DNA from: Pirellulales bacterium
GTDB taxonomy: Bacteria > Planctomycetota > Planctomycetia > Pirellulales > Thermoguttaceae
Length of the DNA stretch: 51,117 nt
Reading direction: 5' to 3'
Assembly (NCBI GenBank): GCA_016931995.1
Contig: JAFGDS010000148.1
Location: 1-51,117, forward strand
Positions 18,444 through 27,026 of this stretch are shown one piece after another; position 1 is the first letter of the stretch; every line of letters starts with the position of its first letter. The position numbers and the translations under genes were made by a program. The notes beneath the pieces were generated by a model. It saw only the letters and a list, made by a program, of their open reading frames with translations, did not search any database and had not been told where the DNA came from.

Positions 18444-20627
18444 TCAGGTTGTGGCGACGGCCGCGGGGCCGCGCGTATGATTGGAGGCGCGGCTGGTGTC
18501 GACGTCCACGTGCAACGTCACGCCCCAGCGACCCTGCGCGTCGGCGACGACGTGCCAGTGCGGCTGGACGACGACGGACTGGTGGACCAACTCGAAACCG
18601 CCCTCCGATTGGCTCACGGTTTCGATCGGGTAGGTCCAGAAGTTGGTCGCGCGGGAGGGTCTCAGATCGACCTGGATCCCAAGCCACTCGTCGACCAGGC
18701 CGAGCCCTTCGACGTTGGTCAGGTCCAACTGGGCGCCAAGCTGGCCGATCGCCTGGCGGTGGGCATCGCGGAAGTAGCGGTCGTCCTGGCCGGCGGGCAG
18801 CCCGGCGAAATTCATCTCCACCGCGAAGTGCAGCCGGCTCTCCGGCGGCATCCCTTCGAGCAGGTACGCCACTTCGAGCGTCGCGCCGCCCGCGCTCAGG
18901 GTGATGCCCTTGGTGAGCTTGACGGGCAGGTTGCCCACGCGGCCGTTGCGGAAGAGCTGCACCTGGATACGGTCCGGATTGCGGCGCACGCGGGCGTCGT
19001 AGTGGCTCTCGACGAAGTCGCCGCGCTGCGCCGCCTCGCCCAGGACGATGGCATCCAGCGAGACGTCGTCGTCGTAGAACGTGTCCATCAGGCTCTTGCG
19101 GGCGTGGGCGTCGTAGATCAAGCGTTCGTCGAGCCCTTCCTGCTTGAAGATCACCTGATCGTGGATGCTCGCGCATTGGCCGCCGGCGCCGCGGGCGCCG
19201 CCGCGGACCTTTTCGTGGTAGGCCTCGGGCCGGCGGGCAAGCGTGGCCAGCAGGTTGTGCCGGATGGCGCGCACGTCCAGTTCGTAGAGCCGGCCGCCGC
19301 GGGCCGGCGCGATCAGCGCCACGAGCTTGTCGTTGGCCAGGCGGATCTCCTGCCGCGCGTCGAAGTCGAAGTCGTCGACGGTCGCCTCGATCCAGGTTTC
19401 CGGCTGGCCCACGGCTTGATCCAACAAGTTATCCGCCGCGATCACGTGCTCGTAGATCGCGTTGCGGAGGTGCGGAAGGTAGATCCCGCCAAACGCGCCG
19501 TGCCAATAGGCGCAGTTGCACTGGGCACGGTAGAGCTCCGTGCGGGCCTCGTCCGCGCGCTGGACGTCGATCGCCTGGCCGTGCGCCGCCGCCTCGACCG
19601 TCTCGCAAAGCCGCCGGCTGACCTGCATCATCCGCGAGTACATCTCGTCCGACTCAGGATACTTCACCTTGAAGTTCCGCCAGAAACCGCCGCGGATGAA
19701 CGACTTGATCTCGGCCCAGTGCGGGTTGTCCTTCATCGCGCGGATAAGATGCTCGTATTCGGCCAGGCGGTCGGCGGGCAAAGCCCACTCGGTCATCTCG
19801 CGATAACTGCTGTCGGGTAGATACACCTTGCCGGCCGGGGCCACTTCGTCGGCCGCCTCGGCCAGCGTCACGGTGTGCAGCCAATCCTGGTTTTCGACCA
19901 GCGACCTGAAGAACCATTCGAGCCAGCCGTCCTCGTAGACGTGCTTGTGCGTGCCCGGCCACGTGCCAAACTTCTCCCCGTCGTCGCCAAAAACGACCAC
20001 GGCGTCGGCGTGCTCCTGGGCGAAACGGCGCAGATGCTCGATCGTTTGGTCCGGGCTCGCGAAGGGAATTAGATAGCGAAGCCGCTCGCTGCCGGGAAAT
20101 ACCAACATCACCCGGCCGTCGTCCTCCGTGATGAAGTGGCCGACGAGCTGGCTTTCCTTCAGGCCCGCGTTCTTGAAATGGAAATCATCGAGGATCGTGT
20201 ATTCGATGCCTGCCTCGACCAGGTCGCGGACGTAGGTTTGCTCCCAGATGCGTTCCGGCATCCACATCCCGCGGACCGCGGCACCGAGTCGCTTCCGCAG
20301 CCATTCGGTATAGCGGAGAATTTGCCCCACGCGGTCGCGGCTGGGAACCATCGCCAGGATGGGCTCGTAGTATGCCCCGCCGAGCACCTCAATCCGCCCC
20401 TTGGCCACCAGGTCGCGAAGCTGGTCCACGTATTCCGGGTGGTGCGCGTCGAGCCACTCCATCAGGGAGCCGCTCGTGTGCAGGCTCATGCGGAGCGGTT
20501 CGTATCGGGCAAAGACCTCCAGAAGAGGTCGGTAGCTGTCTTGATAGGCTTGCTCAAAGACGTGGTCAAAGTTGCCAACAGGTTGGTGGTTGTGCAGGGC
20601 CAGGGCAAATCGGATGGGGTTGGGCAT
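18444..20627 (-). CDS. GH57 alpha-amylase / 4-alpha-glucanotransferase
   Basis: 727-aa family GH57 enzyme acting on alpha-1,4-glucans. Family regions in order: HNHQP (12-16), LGGAYYEPIL (82-91), WMPERIWEQ (122-130) with E125 as the expected nucleophile, and VVFGDDGEKFGTWPGTH (211-227) carrying the acid/base Asp. The C-terminal half has the all-beta extension typical of the 4-alpha-glucanotransferase subgroup (DUF1925/DUF1926-like). No signal peptide, so cytoplasmic. It is co-directional with galT and glgA, fitting glycogen or maltodextrin turnover. Whether it transfers or hydrolyses cannot be told from sequence alone. Confidence 0.9.
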   Translation of the reverse strand: MPNPIRFALALHNHQPVGNFDHVFEQAYQDSYRPLLEVFARYEPLRMSLHTSGSLMEWLDAHHPEYVDQLRDLVAKGRIEVLGGAYYEPILAMVPSRDRVGQILRYTEWLRKRLGAAVRGMWMPERIWEQTYVRDLVEAGIEYTILDDFHFKNAGLKESQLVGHFITEDDGRVMLVFPGSERLRYLIPFASPDQTIEHLRRFAQEHADAVVVFGDDGEKFGTWPGTHKHVYEDGWLEWFFRSLVENQDWLHTVTLAEAADEVAPAGKVYLPDSSYREMTEWALPADRLAEYEHLIRAMKDNPHWAEIKSFIRGGFWRNFKVKYPESDEMYSRMMQVSRRLCETVEAAAHGQAIDVQRADEARTELYRAQCNCAYWHGAFGGIYLPHLRNAIYEHVIAADNLLDQAVGQPETWIEATVDDFDFDARQEIRLANDKLVALIAPARGGRLYELDVRAIRHNLLATLARRPEAYHEKVRGGARGAGGQCASIHDQVIFKQEGLDERLIYDAHARKSLMDTFYDDDVSLDAIVLGEAAQRGDFVESHYDARVRRNPDRIQVQLFRNGRVGNLPVKLTKGITLSAGGATLEVAYLLEGMPPESRLHFAVEMNFAGLPAGQDDRYFRDAHRQAIGQLGAQLDLTNVEGLGLVDEWLGIQVDLRPSRATNFWTYPIETVSQSEGGFELVHQSVVVQPHWHVVADAQGRWGVTLHVDVDTSRASNHTRGPAAVATT

Positions 20628-20713
20628 GCTCGGATAGGTGCTGGGCTGAGGGTGAAAAAATGGACTCCGTGCCGCAACGGCACTAAGAACCTCATCGGCA
20701 GCAACAACCCAAT

Positions 20714-21754
20714 TTATCCAGTCCGCCTCGACGGAATACCTTCCGCCGACGGCGTCTTCGACTCAGCTTCGCGCAGCACGTCGGCCGCATCCTCCGGCCG
20801 AACCGGATTGATGTAAAAACCGGTACCCCATTCGAAACCGGCCGCCCTCGTCAAGCTCGGCATAACCTCTATATGCCAGTGATAGTGCCCAAGCTCCGGT
20901 GTGTCAAAGGGTGCGGTGTGGACGAGGTAATTGTACGCAGGCCGGTCCAACGCGGTTTCGATCTTGCCGATCACCCGCCGCAATACACCCGATAGCTCCC
21001 CCACCGCCCCATCCTGGACACACTCGAAATGGCTGCCGTGGCCCTTGGGCAGTATCCACGTCTCGAACGCAAACCGGCTGGCGAAGGGGCAAAAGGCCAC
21101 AAAGCCGGGGGCGTCCAGCACGATCCGACGCCCGTCGACCAGCTCCTGCCGGATCACGTCGCAAAAGACGCACCGTCCCCGAGAATGGGCAAACTCGAGC
21201 GAACCGGCCATTTCGGCCCGCACGCTCTCGGGCACGATTGGCGTGGCGATCAACTGGCTGTGGCCGTGCTCGATCGACGCCCCGGCGGCTGGGCCAACGT
21301 TCTTGAAGATCAACCCATAGGCCAGCCGCGGGTCCTTGCCCCGGTCCACCAGCCGGTCGCGATACGCCCGGAGCACCTCGCGGACCTCGGACTCCGACAG
21401 GTCGGACGTGCTCACCACGTGCCGAGGGCTCTCGATGATGACCTCGTGGGCGCCAACGCCCCCCATCGCGTCGTAGAGTCCCTCGGCCCGCCGGTCCGGA
21501 TGGCCCTGGACTTCCAGGGCGGGAAACATGTTCGGCACGACGCGAACCCGCCAGCCGGGCCCGTCGGGCTGGGTTCCCGGTTCGCGGTAGGCGAGGATCT
21601 CCGGCGGCGTGCAATGTTCGTTGCCGCCGCAGAACGGGCACGGCGCAGGCCGCCGTCGCGGCGCCGCCGTCTCAAACTCGTGCGGCCGCTCGGCGCGCCC
21701 CTCCGCCACAATCACCCACCGGTCGACAATCGGGTCCTTTCGCAGCTCGGGCAT
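20714..21754 (-). CDS. galT: Galactose-1-phosphate uridylyltransferase (GalT family)
   Basis: 346-aa HIT-superfamily nucleotidyl transferase that exchanges uridylyl between UDP-glucose and a hexose-1-phosphate. The N-terminus reads [17 protein letters not shown], as in GalT. Zn-site residues CPFC (about 39-42) are present, followed by [10 protein letters not shown]. The active-site region is [15 protein letters not shown], and a second metal/His segment is [11 protein letters not shown] near the C-terminus. The start at 21754 is chosen by homology; an upstream ATG at 21802 would add 16 unconserved residues. It sits between glgA and the GH57 gene, so ADP- or UDP-sugar supply for glycogen is as likely as classical galactose use. 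Confidence 0.88.
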   Translation of the reverse strand: MPELRKDPIVDRWVIVAEGRAERPHEFETAAPRRRPAPCPFCGGNEHCTPPEILAYREPGTQPDGPGWRVRVVPNMFPALEVQGHPDRRAEGLYDAMGGVGAHEVIIESPRHVVSTSDLSESEVREVLRAYRDRLVDRGKDPRLAYGLIFKNVGPAAGASIEHGHSQLIATPIVPESVRAEMAGSLEFAHSRGRCVFCDVIRQELVDGRRIVLDAPGFVAFCPFASRFAFETWILPKGHGSHFECVQDGAVGELSGVLRRVIGKIETALDRPAYNYLVHTAPFDTPELGHYHWHIEVMPSLTRAAGFEWGTGFYINPVRPEDAADVLREAESKTPSAEGIPSRRTG

Positions 21755-21795
21755 GGAACGGGGGGCGAGGGGTTGGGGACGAGGGACAACCATGA

Positions 21796-21925
21796 GTGCC
21801 ACTGGCTTTGCCAGTGTCGCGATTCACGCACTGGCAAAGCCAGTGGCACACGTTGCAAAAGATCCCGTCGGCGTGAGACACTACGCTTCCGGCTTCGCAC
21901 AATGCCGCCTGCGGCTTCGCAATAA
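21796..21925. repeat. Palindromic elements between galT and glgA
   Basis: A perfect inverted repeat with 21-nt arms (21796-21816 and 21829-21849; core CCACTGGCTTTGCCAGTG) is followed by two copies of a CGGCTTCGCA motif (about 21889-21922). The second motif belongs to the family best seen at 35161-35218. Together they fill the 174-nt gap between glgA and galT. Confidence 0.8.
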
Positions 21926-21928
21926 CCG

Positions 21929-23416
21929 TCAGGAAACGACCGCTTCCTTCCGCCGGGCGACGGTCTTGCCGTAGAGGCGGGCGTATTCCGCGGCGCTGCG
22001 GCTCCAGGACCAATCCTGCTTCATGCCGGTTTGGATCAATTGATGCCAGAGGTCCTTGCGGCGATAGGCGTCCAGGGCGCGGCGGAGCGTCTCGGCCAGG
22101 GCGAGGTCGCTGTACTCCGTGAAGCTGAAGCCCGTGGCCGTCTTCTCGCGGATCGACTCCTCCGTGGCGTCGATCACCGTGTCGGCGAGCCCACCGGTGG
22201 CACGGACCACCGGCACGGTGCCGTAGGCCAGACTGTAGAACTGGTTTAATCCGCAGGGCTCGAAGCGGCTGGGCATCAGAAACATGTCGGCCCCGGCTTC
22301 GATCCGGTGGGCGAGCTCGGCGTCAAATTCGAGCCGCACGGCGACGCGCCGCGGGAACCGCTTGGCCAGGTCGGTCAGTTGGGCATGGTACGCCGCGTCG
22401 CCCGTGCCCAACACGCCCCACTGCATCTCCTGGTCCGGCGCCCACGTCTGCATCACCTTGGCAATCAGATCCACGCCCTTCTGATCGCACAGCCGCCCGA
22501 TGAAGGCCACCAGCGGCACGCCCGCCGCGACCGGCAGCCCAAGCTCCTTCTGCAACGCCGCCTTGCAGATGGACTTGCCCTCGGAGACCGTCGTGGCGTT
22601 GTACCGGGCGGCGAGGTTCGGGTCGGCGGCCGGATCCCAATGGAACGTGTCCATGCCGTTGAGGATGCCCGACAAGACGTTTCGGCGATGCTGCAGCGTG
22701 CCTTCCAGCCCGCAGCCCAACGCGGCGTTCTGGATCTCTTGCGAATAGCGTGGGCTGACCGTGTTGATCGAGTCGGCGAAGACGATGCCGGTCTTCAGGA
22801 GATTCAGGTGGCCGTGGAACTCCATCTGCCGCCAGTTGAAGTACTTCCAATCCAGGCCGGTCAGGAGCATGTCCCAGTGCCAGAACCGCCCTTGATAGGC
22901 CAGGTTGTGGATGGTGAAGAGCGAGGCGATCTGCTCGTAGCGGGGGATGCCGCGGTATTCGACCTTGAGGTAGGCGGGAACAAGGCCCGTCTGCCAGTCG
23001 TTGGCGTGGATCACGTCTACCTGCAAGTCCAACAGACGGATCGTCTCCAGGACGGCGCGGGAGAAGAACACGAACCGTTCGCAGTTGTCGACGTAGTCCT
23101 TGCCGTCGGCCTGGTACAACCCCTCGCGTTCAAAATAGTGGTCCTGTTGTATGAGGTACACCGGGACGTCCGCTTCCGGCAGTTTGCTCTGGAGGAGGTG
23201 ACCGGTGACGGTCTTGCTGCCGATGGGGACGATGAAATCGATCCCGAGCGGTTCGATGGGCAGTCCGCAGCACGAGGACTGGCGATGGGCGGGCACAATG
23301 ACGGCAGGGTCGTGCCCCAGCCGGGCCAGCTCGACCGGCAGCGCCCCGCAGACGTCCGCCAGGCCCCCCGTCTTGGAAAAGGGGACCGCCTCGCTCGTGG
23401 CCAAAAGGATCTTCAC
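21929..23416 (-). CDS. glgA: Glycogen synthase GlgA
   Basis: 495-aa GT5 glycosyltransferase that extends alpha-1,4-glucan from ADP-glucose. The nucleotide-binding KTGGLADVCGALP motif is at 15-27, followed by DVIHANDWQTGLVPAYLK and FTIHNLAYQGRF. The C-terminal domain has FIGRLCDQKGVDL and the catalytic RFEPCGLNQFYSLAYGT. Length matches the family (about 480-500). GGGGAG lies 10 nt before the ATG. It is the first gene of the minus-strand run glgA-galT-GH57, with palindromic repeats between the genes. No glgC or glgB is in the window. Confidence 0.96.
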   Translation of the reverse strand: MKILLATSEAVPFSKTGGLADVCGALPVELARLGHDPAVIVPAHRQSSCCGLPIEPLGIDFIVPIGSKTVTGHLLQSKLPEADVPVYLIQQDHYFEREGLYQADGKDYVDNCERFVFFSRAVLETIRLLDLQVDVIHANDWQTGLVPAYLKVEYRGIPRYEQIASLFTIHNLAYQGRFWHWDMLLTGLDWKYFNWRQMEFHGHLNLLKTGIVFADSINTVSPRYSQEIQNAALGCGLEGTLQHRRNVLSGILNGMDTFHWDPAADPNLAARYNATTVSEGKSICKAALQKELGLPVAAGVPLVAFIGRLCDQKGVDLIAKVMQTWAPDQEMQWGVLGTGDAAYHAQLTDLAKRFPRRVAVRLEFDAELAHRIEAGADMFLMPSRFEPCGLNQFYSLAYGTVPVVRATGGLADTVIDATEESIREKTATGFSFTEYSDLALAETLRRALDAYRRKDLWHQLIQTGMKQDWSWSRSAAEYARLYGKTVARRKEAVVS

Positions 23417-23884
23417 GTCGCCGTTCTCCCCACAACCGCCTTGAGACTACCAAATTACCCGGGAAACTCAACGGGCGCAACAACCACAGAGGATCCTTCC
23501 GGCTCTTCGCACGCTTCCCAGATTGCCCCATTCGTGCAATCGGACCCGGCGGGAACCCGCGTTCAGCTTTTCACACCTGTTGTTCATCAATCATAGGACC
23601 CCGGAGAAGTAGGGGCGGAAAGCGCGGGTTAGTGGGGCGGTGAGATCCCCGACGGAACCCCCACGCGGGGTGGTTCCGCGACCGCATGGAGGTCGCCCAT
23701 ATCCTCATTCCGGGGAATCCTGTATAGTGTGCCCGGTAGAACAAGGTCGCCCGCGGCGTCACGCGGTGGAATGTCGGCGTCGGACTCTCCGAGGATGCGC
23801 CCGGCGTTTCGCTTTGGTTAGCGTCGTCACGGCGATGGCACGGGCGGAGATTGCGCGGCGGTCATTAAAAAGGAGTTGTCGGCA
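23417..23884. other. Divergent intergenic region glgA / secreted protein
   Basis: About 470 bp with no supported gene. It contains a hairpin at 23653-23677 (GGAACC pairing with GGTTCC around CCC/GGG). TATAGT at 23723-23728 could be a -10 for the rightward gene but lacks a good -35. AAAAAGGAG at 23867-23875 is the ribosome binding site of that gene. Confidence 0.4.
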
Positions 23885-24949
23885 ATGAGCATGGGCGTGA
23901 GATTGCGGTTCGCCGTGGTTTTCGCGACGTTCTGGTGCGGCCTTGGCTGGGTGGCCGCCGCGGGCGACGAGCCGGCGGCCACGCGCGAGTTCGGGATCCG
24001 CGGCGATCGAGCGTGGCTGGGCGGGCACGAGGTGGACTTGTGGGGACTTCGCTGCGGCAACGCCCTGGCCAGCGAGGCCATCACCGAGCGGCACGTCCGG
24101 AACCTCGACAACATGGCCGCCCACGGGATCAATCTGATTGGCGTGTACATTCAGGGCAGCAACGCGGGCTGGCCGGACGCGAACGCCGCCCCCAACGGCT
24201 TCACGCGCGACGGCCGGCTCAAGCCCGCGACCGCCCGGCGGCTCGAGACGCTCATCCGCGAGGCGGACAAGCGGGGGATGGTCGTCATGGTCGGCCTTTT
24301 CACGCACCGCAAGGACCAGGAGTTTTACGACGACGCGTCGATCCGCCGCGCGGTCGAGGCGTCCGCCCGATTCCTCGCCGAGCGGAAACTCAAGAACGTG
24401 TTCGTCGATATTTGCCACGAGTTCAGCCATCCCGAACGGATGGACAAAGAGCTTCTGCGGGAGCCAGACGGCGCGGCCAAGAAGGCCAAACTCACGGCCT
24501 GGTTCAAGGCCGTCGCGCCGGATATCGAGGTGGGCGTGTGTCCCGACGCCGACTCGGGCACGGCCGATGCCTACCCCGGCATGGACGTGCGGATCATCCA
24601 GAAGGACATGCCCATCCCGGCCGAGGGCTTCGTCGTGAACGTCGAGACCCTGCGGCAAGACGTGTATCAGAACGACGGGATCTTCGCCCCCTCGGGCATC
24701 GAGTACGTTCTCGATGATTGTCGGCGATACCAGCAGGCGCCCAACGCCGTGATGCTGTTCCACGCGGCGTTCATTCAGGGGATCACGAACCATGGTGGCA
24801 GCGCCCCGCACGCCGAGATGGGCGGCCACGGCACGGGCCGCGACGACCGCGGGGTGCGGTTCTACTACGAATGGGTCCGCGACCACGTCGGCCGGTGGGA
24901 ATACCCCCGGCACGTGCCGGCGGAATCGGCGGCGCAAGTGGGCAATTGA
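23885..24949 (+). CDS. Secreted TIM-barrel, cellulase-like protein
   Basis: 354 aa with a signal peptide (VRLRFAVVFATFWCGLGWVAAAG). The mature part has the flow of a GH5/cellulase-like TIM barrel: VDLWGLRCGNALAS, LDNMAAHGINLIGVYIQGSN, LIREADKRGMVVMVGLFTH, LKNVFVDICHEFSHPERM and late VMLFHAAFIQGITNHGGS. The HEFSHP segment stands where glycosidases carry an acid/base Glu after Asn; here the residue before Glu is His, so catalysis is uncertain. The ATG at 23885 lies 9 nt after AGGAG. No neighbour shares its strand closely. Confidence 0.65.
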   Translation: MSMGVRLRFAVVFATFWCGLGWVAAAGDEPAATREFGIRGDRAWLGGHEVDLWGLRCGNALASEAITERHVRNLDNMAAHGINLIGVYIQGSNAGWPDANAAPNGFTRDGRLKPATARRLETLIREADKRGMVVMVGLFTHRKDQEFYDDASIRRAVEASARFLAERKLKNVFVDICHEFSHPERMDKELLREPDGAAKKAKLTAWFKAVAPDIEVGVCPDADSGTADAYPGMDVRIIQKDMPIPAEGFVVNVETLRQDVYQNDGIFAPSGIEYVLDDCRRYQQAPNAVMLFHAAFIQGITNHGGSAPHAEMGGHGTGRDDRGVRFYYEWVRDHVGRWEYPRHVPAESAAQVGN

Positions 24950-25016
24950 CTGGATTGAGATGGGGGAGTCTATCGGTGGCTGATGCGATGCTTGGGTGAC
25001 ACGGCCGGAGAGACGA

Positions 25017-25093
25017 GTGCCACTGCTGGCTTGTCCAGCAGTGCGTAGTGGATCCTACGCGAGAGACACTGCTGGACAAGCCAGCAGTGGCAC
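25017..25093. repeat. Palindromic element, CCACTGCTGG family
   Basis: Perfect 27-nt inverted repeats at 25017-25043 and 25067-25093; the core is CACTGCTGGCTTGTCCAG. The 23-nt spacer has its own palindrome, GCGTAG/CTACGC around TGGATC. It ends 17 nt before the GAGGAGG site of the prepilin-like gene and so lies in that gene's leader. Confidence 0.88.
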
Positions 25094-25120
25094 CCCGCGG
25101 GATTTCGAGAGGAGGCACAC

Positions 25121-26143
25121 GTGCGGCGACGAGGATTCACGCTGGTTGAGCTGTTGGTGGTGATCGCGATCATCGGGTTGCTGCTGGCGCTCTTGGTGCC
25201 GGCGGTGCAGGCGGCCCGCGAGGCGGCCCGGCGGATCGAGTGCGCCAACAACATGCGGCAGATCGCGCTGGCGGTGCAGAATTACGAACTCACCTTGGGC
25301 GGCTTGCCGCCCTTGGCGCTGGTGGTTCGCCTGGGCGACGGCTCGACCTGGACGAGCTACCTGGGCCCGCACGCCCGGGTGCTGCCGTTCCTGGAGCAGG
25401 GCGGCATCCACGGGCACATGGACACCGACACGTATTACGCCGATCCGCTGAACCGAGAGATCGTCGGCCGCGTGGTCGAGGGGTTTCTCTGTCCGAGCGA
25501 AGTGAACCGCGATCCACTCGCCCACAAGGAGTTCGGCAACGTCGGCGGGGTGAATTACGCATTTTGTTGCGGCGACTGGTACGTGTGGAACGGGCTGGGC
25601 CGGCCGGACGTGCCGCCGCGAAGCGCCTTCGGCGTGAATTTGAGCCGGCGGTGGGACGAATTCACGGACGGGTTGAGCCATACGCTGATCCTGTGCGAGG
25701 TGAAGAACTACCAGGTGACGATCCGCGACTGCGGGCCGTTTTCGAGCATCGACGATCCGGACAACGTGCCCCCGCCGGACGCCCATCCGCTGGCCGTGTG
25801 CCCCGAGTACCACGGCGCCGGATGCAAGATCTTCGCCAAGGCGCACACCCAATGGCCGGAGATGTCCGTCCACCACAACGGGTTCACCACGGCCTGGCCG
25901 CCGAACTTCGTCACGCCGGGCGGAGCCGATCTGGAGTATCCGGACGTGGACGTGTTGAGCGTGCGCGAGCGGATGGGCGGGCCGACGTTCGCGGCGATCA
26001 CCGCGCGGAGCTACCACGCCGGCGGCGTTCAGGCCGCGCTGGCCGACGGCTCCGTCGAGTTCACCTCGCAAGAGATCGAAGGCCGCGTCTGGCGGGCCCT
26101 GGGCACGGTGGCCGGCGGCGAAATCGGCCTGAAACGGCCGTAA
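25121..26143 (+). CDS. DUF1559 prepilin-like protein
   Basis: 340-aa type II pseudopilin-like protein of the DUF1559 group, greatly expanded in planctomycetes. The N-terminus is the prepilin peptidase site and helix: RRRGFTLVELLVVIAIIGLL, with cleavage after G5 and E10 as the conserved Glu. Then comes the family segment VQAAREAARRIECANNMRQIALAVQNYE. The C-terminus has the H-X9-DG-like end SYHAGGVQAALADGSVEF. GTG start with GAGGAGG about 6 nt upstream. It is exported and probably assembled or anchored by a T4P/T2SS-type machine such as the secretin locus at 44-51 kb; that link is inference. Confidence 0.92.
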   Translation: MRRRGFTLVELLVVIAIIGLLLALLVPAVQAAREAARRIECANNMRQIALAVQNYELTLGGLPPLALVVRLGDGSTWTSYLGPHARVLPFLEQGGIHGHMDTDTYYADPLNREIVGRVVEGFLCPSEVNRDPLAHKEFGNVGGVNYAFCCGDWYVWNGLGRPDVPPRSAFGVNLSRRWDEFTDGLSHTLILCEVKNYQVTIRDCGPFSSIDDPDNVPPPDAHPLAVCPEYHGAGCKIFAKAHTQWPEMSVHHNGFTTAWPPNFVTPGGADLEYPDVDVLSVRERMGGPTFAAITARSYHAGGVQAALADGSVEFTSQEIEGRVWRALGTVAGGEIGLKRP

Positions 26144-26149
26144 ACGAGA

Positions 26150-26539
26150 TTCACCACGGAGACACGGAGGGCACGGAGAAGACGTAAGCAGCCACCGATG
26201 AACACAGACGGAGGGAGGAGAACCGCGGATGAACGCGGATGGACGCAGATAGAGTTGAGGAAAAACGGAAACAGTCGAGAACGTATCCCGACACTGTCGT
26301 GCCGACGACAGGTCATCCTGAGCGCAGCGAAGGGTCTCCTTGAGGCGCATAAGGGGGAACACTTCGTTTCGCTCGGCGTGACAGCTCGTGCTGGGTGCGG
26401 GGAGTCGCTCTTTGAGATTTGCCCCGTCTCCTTCTTCATCCCCCGTCATCTGCGTCCATCCGCGTTCATCCGCGGTTTCTCTCCCGTCATTCTTGGTTGC
26501 TTGTCCTTCTCCGTGTTCTCCTCGCCTCCATGGTGAATC
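26150..26539. repeat. Nested inverted repeat of about 390 bp
   Basis: Three families are stacked. The outer arms are TTCACCACGGAGACACGGAG (from 26151) and a complementary CTCCGTG...CATGGTGAA (26507-26538). The middle arms are CGCGGATGAACGCGGATGGA (about 26226-26245) and its complement at 26448-26476. The inner core is the TCCTGAGCGCAGCGAAGG repeat (26312-26382). It separates the DUF1559 gene from the zinc-ribbon gene. No gene is supported within it. Confidence 0.8.
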
Positions 26540-26586
26540 CCATGAGGCGTGATGGAATGTCTTCGCAGAAACTCGACGGGGCCAAT

Positions 26587-27006
26587 ATGTCCAACGCAAC
26601 GATCGACTTTTGTTGTCCGCATTGCGGTAGGTTCACTCGGGTCGACGCGCGGTTCGCCGGGCAGACGGGGCCGTGTCGGGAGTGTGGGCAGACGATCACG
26701 ATCCCCCGGAGCGCGAACCCGTTTCTCGCCCAGGCCGCGCCTCCCCCGCTCGGCGACGACGCCGGCATGCGGATGCTGCTGCCGGTGGGCCGATCGGTCT
26801 GGGCCATCATCGCCGGCTACCTGGGGCTCTTCTCGGTGCTGTTCTTCCCGGCGCCGCTGGCAATCGTTGCGGGTATCCTGGCCATCCGCGACATGCGGCG
26901 TCATCCAGAATTGCACGGCATGGGCCGCGCCGTCTTCGGCCTGGTGATGGGCGCGCTCGGAACGATTGTGCTGATCTTCGTTGTGATTGCCGCCATCGCG
27001 GGATAG
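26587..27006 (+). CDS. Small zinc-ribbon, DUF4190-like membrane protein
   Basis: 139 aa. The N-terminus is a zinc ribbon with CPHC (about 9-12) and CREC (about 31-34). After a linker come two hydrophobic helices (SVWAIIAGYLGLFSVLFFPA and AVFGLVMGALGTIVLIFV) with the intervening AIVAGILAIRDMRRHPELHG typical of DUF4190. It is a cytoplasmic-ribbon inner-membrane protein of unknown role. The ATG at 26587 is chosen because the conserved ribbon begins just after it; in-frame ATGs to the left lie in the repeat arm. It converges with the UroD-like gene, 20 nt away. Confidence 0.75.
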   Translation: MSNATIDFCCPHCGRFTRVDARFAGQTGPCRECGQTITIPRSANPFLAQAAPPPLGDDAGMRMLLPVGRSVWAIIAGYLGLFSVLFFPAPLAIVAGILAIRDMRRHPELHGMGRAVFGLVMGALGTIVLIFVVIAAIAG

Positions 27007-27026
27007 CCGGCTCGACTCGATCCGCC

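Noticed and set aside
17685-19820. 711-codon open frame opposite the GH57 and neighbouring gene
   Set aside because: It spans two real genes and their gap, with compositional bias only.
26198-26536. Open frame across the nested repeat
   Set aside because: It is made of repeat arms (CGCGGATGAACGCGGATGGA and relatives) and has no protein-like pattern.
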